The notes under the pieces were generated by a model, which was given only the letters and a program-made list of their open reading frames with translations, did no database searches and had not been told where the DNA came from. Of a DNA stretch of 9,725 nt, positions 6,180 through 9,725 are shown piece after piece; positions within the stretch are counted from its first letter, which is position 1, and the number at the start of each line of letters is the position of its first letter. Position numbers and translations under genes: made by a program. The DNA comes from DATLMR01 sp035634255 (GTDB lineage: Bacteria > Acidobacteriota > Blastocatellia > UBA7656), in assembly GCA_035634255.1 (NCBI GenBank), contig DASQDI010000078.1:1-9725 (forward strand), read 5' to 3'.

Positions 6180-9100
6180 ATGAGAAAGCAGCGGGCGTTG
6201 CTTCGGAAAAATGTAAAGGCCTTCGTCGTCGTGGCTCTGGCGACGCTACAGTTCGCCTCCTCTTCGGCCCCGAGGGTCGGGGCACAGGACGACCAGCGCG
6301 GCAGGGCCTCGCGGCAGATGGGGCAGGTCTCATCCTGGCCGCCCAGAGAGAAGCGCTTCGCCATAATAATCGGGGTGCGCGACTACAGCGACCAGAGGAT
6401 AAGCCCGCTCATCGCCCCCAACGAAGACGCCCACCTCCTCTACGACGCGCTCGTCAAGTACGCCGACTTCCCGAGGGACAACGTCACCCTGCTCGCCACC
6501 GACAAGTCGAGCCAGTACCAGCCGACCCGCCCGATAATCATCGAGTATTTGTCCAACCTCAAGAGGCTGCTTCCGCCCGACAGCCTACTCCTCGTCGCGT
6601 TCTCGGGCCACGGCATAGAGGTCGATGGGCAGGCGTTCCTTTTGGGCGCGGACGCGCGCCTGAATGAGAACCTGAAGGTGCTCAAGGATACGGCCATCAG
6701 CTGGAACGAGATAATGGATTACATCTCCGACTCGGGCGCGAGGCAGGTGGTGATGCTGCTGGACGCCTGCCGGAACGACCCGAGGAGCGCGAGGTCCACG
6801 CCCCGGCCGAATCAAATCACTCAACTCTACTCGCGGGGCATAGGTCTGAACGCCCAGAAGGGGAAGGTCGGCGTCTACGCGAAACTGCTCGCGGCGAGCC
6901 TCGGGGAGCAGGCGTGGGAGGACGCAGAAAAAGGGCAGGGGCTTTTCATGGGCGCGGTCGTCGATGGGATCAGCGGGGCGGCGGCCAACGACGACGGCAA
7001 GGTGACTCTGGCCGCGCTCATCAAGTACATAAAAGGCGAAGTCTCCCTCCGCGCGCGCCGCAAGGGTCTCACCCAGACTCCGAGCGAAGAGATAGTCAAC
7101 TACGACGCGAACCAGCTGGTCATCGCCGAGGTCGAGCCCGCGCCTAAACCGGCCCCTCCCCCCGCCGCGCCCGCCGATACGATGGCCGCTTTCCAGCCAA
7201 ACTTCGAATTGAAGTACTGGGAGTCGGTCGATAAGGCTAACGACCTGGCGGAGTATGAGGCGTACCTTAAGCGCTACCCGAACGGGCAGTATTCCGACCT
7301 CGCGAAGATCAGGATCGCGAGACTGAAAAAGCCGCCCGCGGCCGCGGCCCCGCCGACTTCCGCGAGCGTTCAGCCGAACGCTCAGCCTCAGCCGGTCGCT
7401 CAGCAGACATCCCCGCAGGTCAAAGAGCCTCCGGCGAAGAGGGAGCCGAAGCCGGAAGACCGGCCGCCCGTGGACACGAAGGCCGAGGCGGACAAGCAGG
7501 CGGAGTTGATGAGGCAGGCTCAGGCGCAAAAGCAGGCGGAGATGCAGAAGCAGGCGCAGCTTGAGCAGGTGGAACAGGCTTATTGGAAGTCGATAATGTC
7601 CGGCAGTGACCCCGAAGCATTCAAGGAGTATTTGAGGCTTTACCCAAGGGGCAAATTCGTGAGAGAGGCGACGGCCCGCCTCTCCGACCTTCAGGAAGTC
7701 GCCTACTGGAACTCGATAGCCGGGAGCAGGAGCGCCGAGCCGTTCAAGGATTATCTTCAGAAATACCCCTCCGGGAAGTTCGTCAAAGACGCAAGAGCCA
7801 TGCTCAACGAGCTTGAGGAGGCGGCCGACTGGTCTCTGATACTGGCGAGCCCCGATGCCGATAAGCTGAAGGCCTACCTGCTGAAGTACCCTGGCGGCAA
7901 ATTCGCCAAAGAAGCCAACTCCCGGATAGCCGAGCTTACCGAAGCCTCACACTGGACCTCCGCTCTGTCGAGCGGAAAGCCCGAGATGCTCAAGTCTTAT
8001 CTGCAAAAGTACCCGACGGGCAAATTCGCGAAGGAGGCTTTCGCCCGCCTCGTCGAGCTTGAAGAGATCGACTACTGGAACGGCGTGAGCAAAAGCTCCA
8101 ACGCCGAAGACTTCAGGACGTATTTGCGAAAGTATCCCAGAGGCAGGTTCGCCGCGTCGGCCAACGTCCGCATCAACGAGATAACCGAAAAGAGTTACTG
8201 GAATACCATGAGCGGCACCGGCACGCCCGAAGGTCTGAAGTCTTACCTCGAAAAGTACCCGAATGGCGCGTACGCGGACCTGGCTAAAAGCCGTCTGGCC
8301 GGCCTGGAGCCGAAAAAGAGCCCCGAGCCTTCGGCCGACACCTACATCAGGAACGGCAAGAGGCTCGCCGAAGAGAAGCGGTGGATGGAAGCCGAGGCCG
8401 AATACAGGCGCGCGCTCAAGCTTGAGCCGAAGAATGCCGCCCTGCGCGATTCTCTCGCGTGGGCTCTGGTCAGCCTGAACAGGCTGCCGGAAGCCGAGGC
8501 CGAGCTCAGAGAGGCCGTGCGCCTGCAACCCGACAGCAGCGAGTGGCACGGCCGCCTCGGGCGCATACTTATGGAGCAAAAGCGCTGGCCGGAGGCCGAG
8601 GCCGAGACCCGCGAAGCCGTGCGGCTGGACCCGGCGAAAGCCGTGTGGCACAACAACCTCGGGTGGGTCCTTCAGTTTCAGAATAAACTGGCGGACGCCG
8701 AAGTGGAATACAGGCGCGCGGTCGAGATAGAGCCTAACAACGTGTTGTTCCTCGCCAACCTCGGGTGGTGCAGGGCGAATCAGAAGAAATGGGCGGAGGC
8801 CGAAGCCGACCTGCGGACGGTCGTAAAGCTTAAGCCTAGCATCGGCGAGCAGCGCGGACGCCTCGGGTACGTTCTGCTTCAGCAGCAGAAGTGGGCGGAG
8901 GCCGAATCGGAGACGCGGGAGGCCCTGAGGCTGGAACCCAACAAGGCCGTGTGGCACTCGAACCTCGCGGGAGCCTTGCTGAGTCAGCAGAAGTGGAGCG
9001 AGGCGGAGGCCGAGTATAAACAGGCGGCGCGTCTGGAGCCCAATAATCCGGCGTGGAAGGGCAACCTCGGAGGCGTGTTGTTCCAACAGCAGAAGTGGGC

Positions 9101-9518
9101 CGAAGCGGAAGCGGAGTACAGCCAAGCGGCCCAGCTCGATCCTAAAAATCCTCTCTACGCCGAACGGGCCAGGCAGGCGCGCGAGTATCAGCAGAAGGCC
9201 GAGCCGTCTTCCGCGACTCCGACCGGGCCGCGCGCGGAGTCGGAGAGTAGTTCAACCGAGCCGATGATGTTGAATCGCCCGCGCGCCGCCTACACCAAAG
9301 AAGCGCGCAATCGGATGATAGAGGGTAAGGTCGTCCTGAGCCTGCTGGTCGGCGTCGATGGCAATGTCAAGGATGTCAAAGTGGTCGAGGGGCTGCCTTA
9401 CGGGTTGACGGAACAGGCCACCGCCGCCGCGTCTAAGATGCGATTCAAGCCGGCGACCAAAGACGGGCAGCCGGTCGAGCGCTGGATAAACATCACTATG
9501 GATTTTGTTCTTCAATAA
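6180..9518 (+). CDS. Exported caspase-family (C14) protein with 41-residue repeats, TPRs and TonB_C domain
   Basis: A 1112-residue multidomain protein. Residues 1-36 are a signal peptide (hydrophobic core about 14-28, probable cleavage after V-G-A, no lipobox). A caspase domain covers about 58-300, with K-R-F-A-I-I-I-G-V at the start, catalytic His144 in F-S-G-H-G and Cys197 in L-L-D-A-C-R-N-D; the dyad is intact. A Pro/Ala-rich linker follows, interrupted by one copy of a Y-W...Y-P-x-G repeat (344-384), then a Gln/Ala-rich probable coiled coil (433-466). Six more such repeats fill 467-712, and eight TPRs fill 719-990. A Ser/Pro linker leads to a TonB C-terminal-like domain (about 1028-1112: Y-T-K-E-A-R, E-G-K-V-V-L, V-D-G-N-V, M-R-F-K-P-A). 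It is likely a periplasmic or surface protease or scaffold; the substrate is unknown. ATG 6180 has GGGAGA nine bases upstream. The gene follows the S41 peptidase by 55 bp with no terminator between. Confidence 0.88.
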   Translation: MRKQRALLRKNVKAFVVVALATLQFASSSAPRVGAQDDQRGRASRQMGQVSSWPPREKRFAIIIGVRDYSDQRISPLIAPNEDAHLLYDALVKYADFPRDNVTLLATDKSSQYQPTRPIIIEYLSNLKRLLPPDSLLLVAFSGHGIEVDGQAFLLGADARLNENLKVLKDTAISWNEIMDYISDSGARQVVMLLDACRNDPRSARSTPRPNQITQLYSRGIGLNAQKGKVGVYAKLLAASLGEQAWEDAEKGQGLFMGAVVDGISGAAANDDGKVTLAALIKYIKGEVSLRARRKGLTQTPSEEIVNYDANQLVIAEVEPAPKPAPPPAAPADTMAAFQPNFELKYWESVDKANDLAEYEAYLKRYPNGQYSDLAKIRIARLKKPPAAAAPPTSASVQPNAQPQPVAQQTSPQVKEPPAKREPKPEDRPPVDTKAEADKQAELMRQAQAQKQAEMQKQAQLEQVEQAYWKSIMSGSDPEAFKEYLRLYPRGKFVREATARLSDLQEVAYWNSIAGSRSAEPFKDYLQKYPSGKFVKDARAMLNELEEAADWSLILASPDADKLKAYLLKYPGGKFAKEANSRIAELTEASHWTSALSSGKPEMLKSYLQKYPTGKFAKEAFARLVELEEIDYWNGVSKSSNAEDFRTYLRKYPRGRFAASANVRINEITEKSYWNTMSGTGTPEGLKSYLEKYPNGAYADLAKSRLAGLEPKKSPEPSADTYIRNGKRLAEEKRWMEAEAEYRRALKLEPKNAALRDSLAWALVSLNRLPEAEAELREAVRLQPDSSEWHGRLGRILMEQKRWPEAEAETREAVRLDPAKAVWHNNLGWVLQFQNKLADAEVEYRRAVEIEPNNVLFLANLGWCRANQKKWAEAEADLRTVVKLKPSIGEQRGRLGYVLLQQQKWAEAESETREALRLEPNKAVWHSNLAGALLSQQKWSEAEAEYKQAARLEPNNPAWKGNLGGVLFQQQKWAEAEAEYSQAAQLDPKNPLYAERARQAREYQQKAEPSSATPTGPRAESESSSTEPMMLNRPRAAYTKEARNRMIEGKVVLSLLVGVDGNVKDVKVVEGLPYGLTEQATAAASKMRFKPATKDGQPVERWINITMDFVLQ
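7209..7331 (+). repeat. Isolated first copy of the 41-residue Y-W/Y-P-x-G repeat
   Basis: Residues 344-384 of the caspase protein: K-Y-W-E-S-V, then Y-L-K-R-Y-P-N-G-Q-Y and A-K-I-R-I-A-R-L. It matches the later array but is separated from it by a Pro/Ala/Gln-rich linker and a coiled coil. It is therefore a detached copy next to the protease domain. Confidence 0.75.
7578..8315 (+). repeat. Six in-frame tandem repeats of 41 residues (123 bp)
   Basis: Residues 467-712 of the caspase protein are six units of exactly 41 residues. The repeat-start Trp falls at 469, 510, 551, 592, 633 and 674. The consensus is Y-W-x-S-I-x-x-S-x-x-x-E-x-x-K-x-Y-L-x-K-Y-P-x-G-K-F, then A-x-x-R-L-x-E-L-x-E. Each unit predicts two helices, as in TPR-like or BamD-like solenoids, with Y-P-x-G-K-F as the turn. 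Units differ in sequence, so this is an old protein-level array rather than a recent DNA expansion. Confidence 0.85.
8334..9149 (+). repeat. Eight exact 34-residue TPR units (102 bp each)
   Basis: Residues 719-990 of the caspase protein form eight TPRs with no insertion. The marker aromatic or leucine of the K-W-A-E-A-E-A-E-Y segment recurs at 735, 769, 803, 837, 871, 905, 939 and 973, each 34 apart, and each unit ends in x-L-x-P-x-x. Several units keep a second Trp (V-W-H-N-N-L). TPRs of this length build a right-handed superhelix that binds protein or peptide ligands. Confidence 0.9.
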
Positions 9519-9522
9519 GGCC

Positions 9523-9563
9523 AAAAAACCTCGCAGGGATCGACCGTCGATCCCTGCGAGGTT
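9523..9563 (-). terminator. Strong intrinsic terminator for the leftward gene
   Basis: Perfect 17-bp inverted arms (9527-9543 and 9547-9563, AACCTCGCAGGGATCGA and its complement) flank a 3-nt centre. On the minus strand the stem is followed by six T residues (complement of 9523-9528), the standard Rho-independent layout. It begins 6 bp after the stop of the minus-strand gene. On the plus strand no T-run follows, so it serves the leftward gene best, though the stem also sits 8 bp after the caspase stop and may slow that transcript. Confidence 0.88.
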
Positions 9564-9569
9564 CATCAG

Positions 9570-9725
9570 TTATTGGAGCCCGTCCCAGTCACCCGCAATC
9601 GGCATGTCACCGTCCACTCCCAGGCTGAAGACTATCTCGGCAAAGCCGTTCGTGTTGGAGTTCCTCAGGTGGAACGTGCCGTCGCGGTAGACTCCTATCG
9701 TGTCGGTCCCATCCCCGTTCCAGTC
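9570..9725 (-). CDS. C-terminal end of an Asp-rich repeat surface protein (partial)
   Basis: The last 51 residues plus a TAA stop (9572-9570) of a gene entering from the right edge. The fragment reads D-W-N-G-D-G-T-D-T-I-G-V-Y-R, then L-R-N-S-N-T-N-G-F-A, and ends with I-A-G-D-W-D-G before the stop. D-W-D-G-D-G-x-D-T-I-G-V-Y-R units with an intervening beta segment occur in tandem at the C-termini of large secreted proteins, common in Acidobacteriota and Chloroflexota. The D-x-D/N-G-D-G loops look calcium-binding, as in FG-GAP/VCBS beta-propeller-like repeats. The N-terminal part, and so the true function, is outside the window. The gene converges on the caspase gene with 51 bp between stops. 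Confidence 0.8.
   Translation of the reverse strand, partial: DWNGDGTDTIGVYRDGTFHLRNSNTNGFAEIVFSLGVDGDMPIAGDWDGLQ

Noticed and set aside
7947..9125. 392-codon minus-strand frame opposite the repeat region of the caspase gene
   Set aside because: Its periodic Leu/Arg-rich translation simply mirrors the 34-residue TPR repeat on the other strand.
7578..9149. DNA-level tandem repeat or CRISPR-like array
   Set aside because: The 123-bp and 102-bp periods are multiples of three inside one reading frame and follow the protein repeats; there are no identical repeat units or unique spacers.

Overview
The window looks like chromosomal DNA from a GC-rich bacterium, most likely an Acidobacteriota (Blastocatellia-like). 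This rests on recognising protein families: the two radical SAM proteins, the PDZ/S41 peptidase, the caspase-TPR protein and the D-W-D-G-D-G-x-D-T-I-G-V-Y-R surface repeat are all familiar from that group. It has not been tested phylogenetically. I see no rRNA, tRNA, insertion sequence, CRISPR array or phage gene.

Layout. Positions 1-1470 (minus strand) hold a SPASM-type radical SAM protein. Downstream of it, separated by a 202-bp gap containing an inverted repeat, is the 5' end of a second protein. That fragment has the N-terminal C-P-x-C signature of large lipid-type radical SAM enzymes and runs off the left edge. Positions 1471-2236 are a long AT-richer intergenic region between divergent genes. 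It has no convincing gene but several inverted repeats, a candidate promoter towards the radical SAM gene and a clear promoter/operator for the MarR gene.

Positions 2237-4617 (plus) form a compact operon: a MarR-family regulator, a polytopic DUF2157 membrane protein and a GDYXXLXY-family membrane-anchored protein. The last two overlap by 8 bp. The regulator probably controls its own operon through a near-palindrome lying over the -35 box.

Positions 4793-9518 (plus) hold two exported proteins 55 bp apart: a PDZ/S41 peptidase lacking the usual catalytic lysine, and a 1112-residue caspase-family protein. The latter combines a signal peptide, a C14 caspase domain with an intact His/Cys dyad, seven about 41-residue Y-W...Y-P-x-G repeats, eight exact 34-residue TPRs and a C-terminal TonB_C domain. 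This is the most unusual item in the window. Positions 9570-9725 (minus) are the 3' end of a convergent gene for a repeat-containing surface protein, followed by a strong intrinsic terminator.

The functional links are inferred from context: an envelope-stress or membrane operon under MarR control, and a two-protease periplasmic operon next to it. All evidence is from reading the sequence; no database search was possible.
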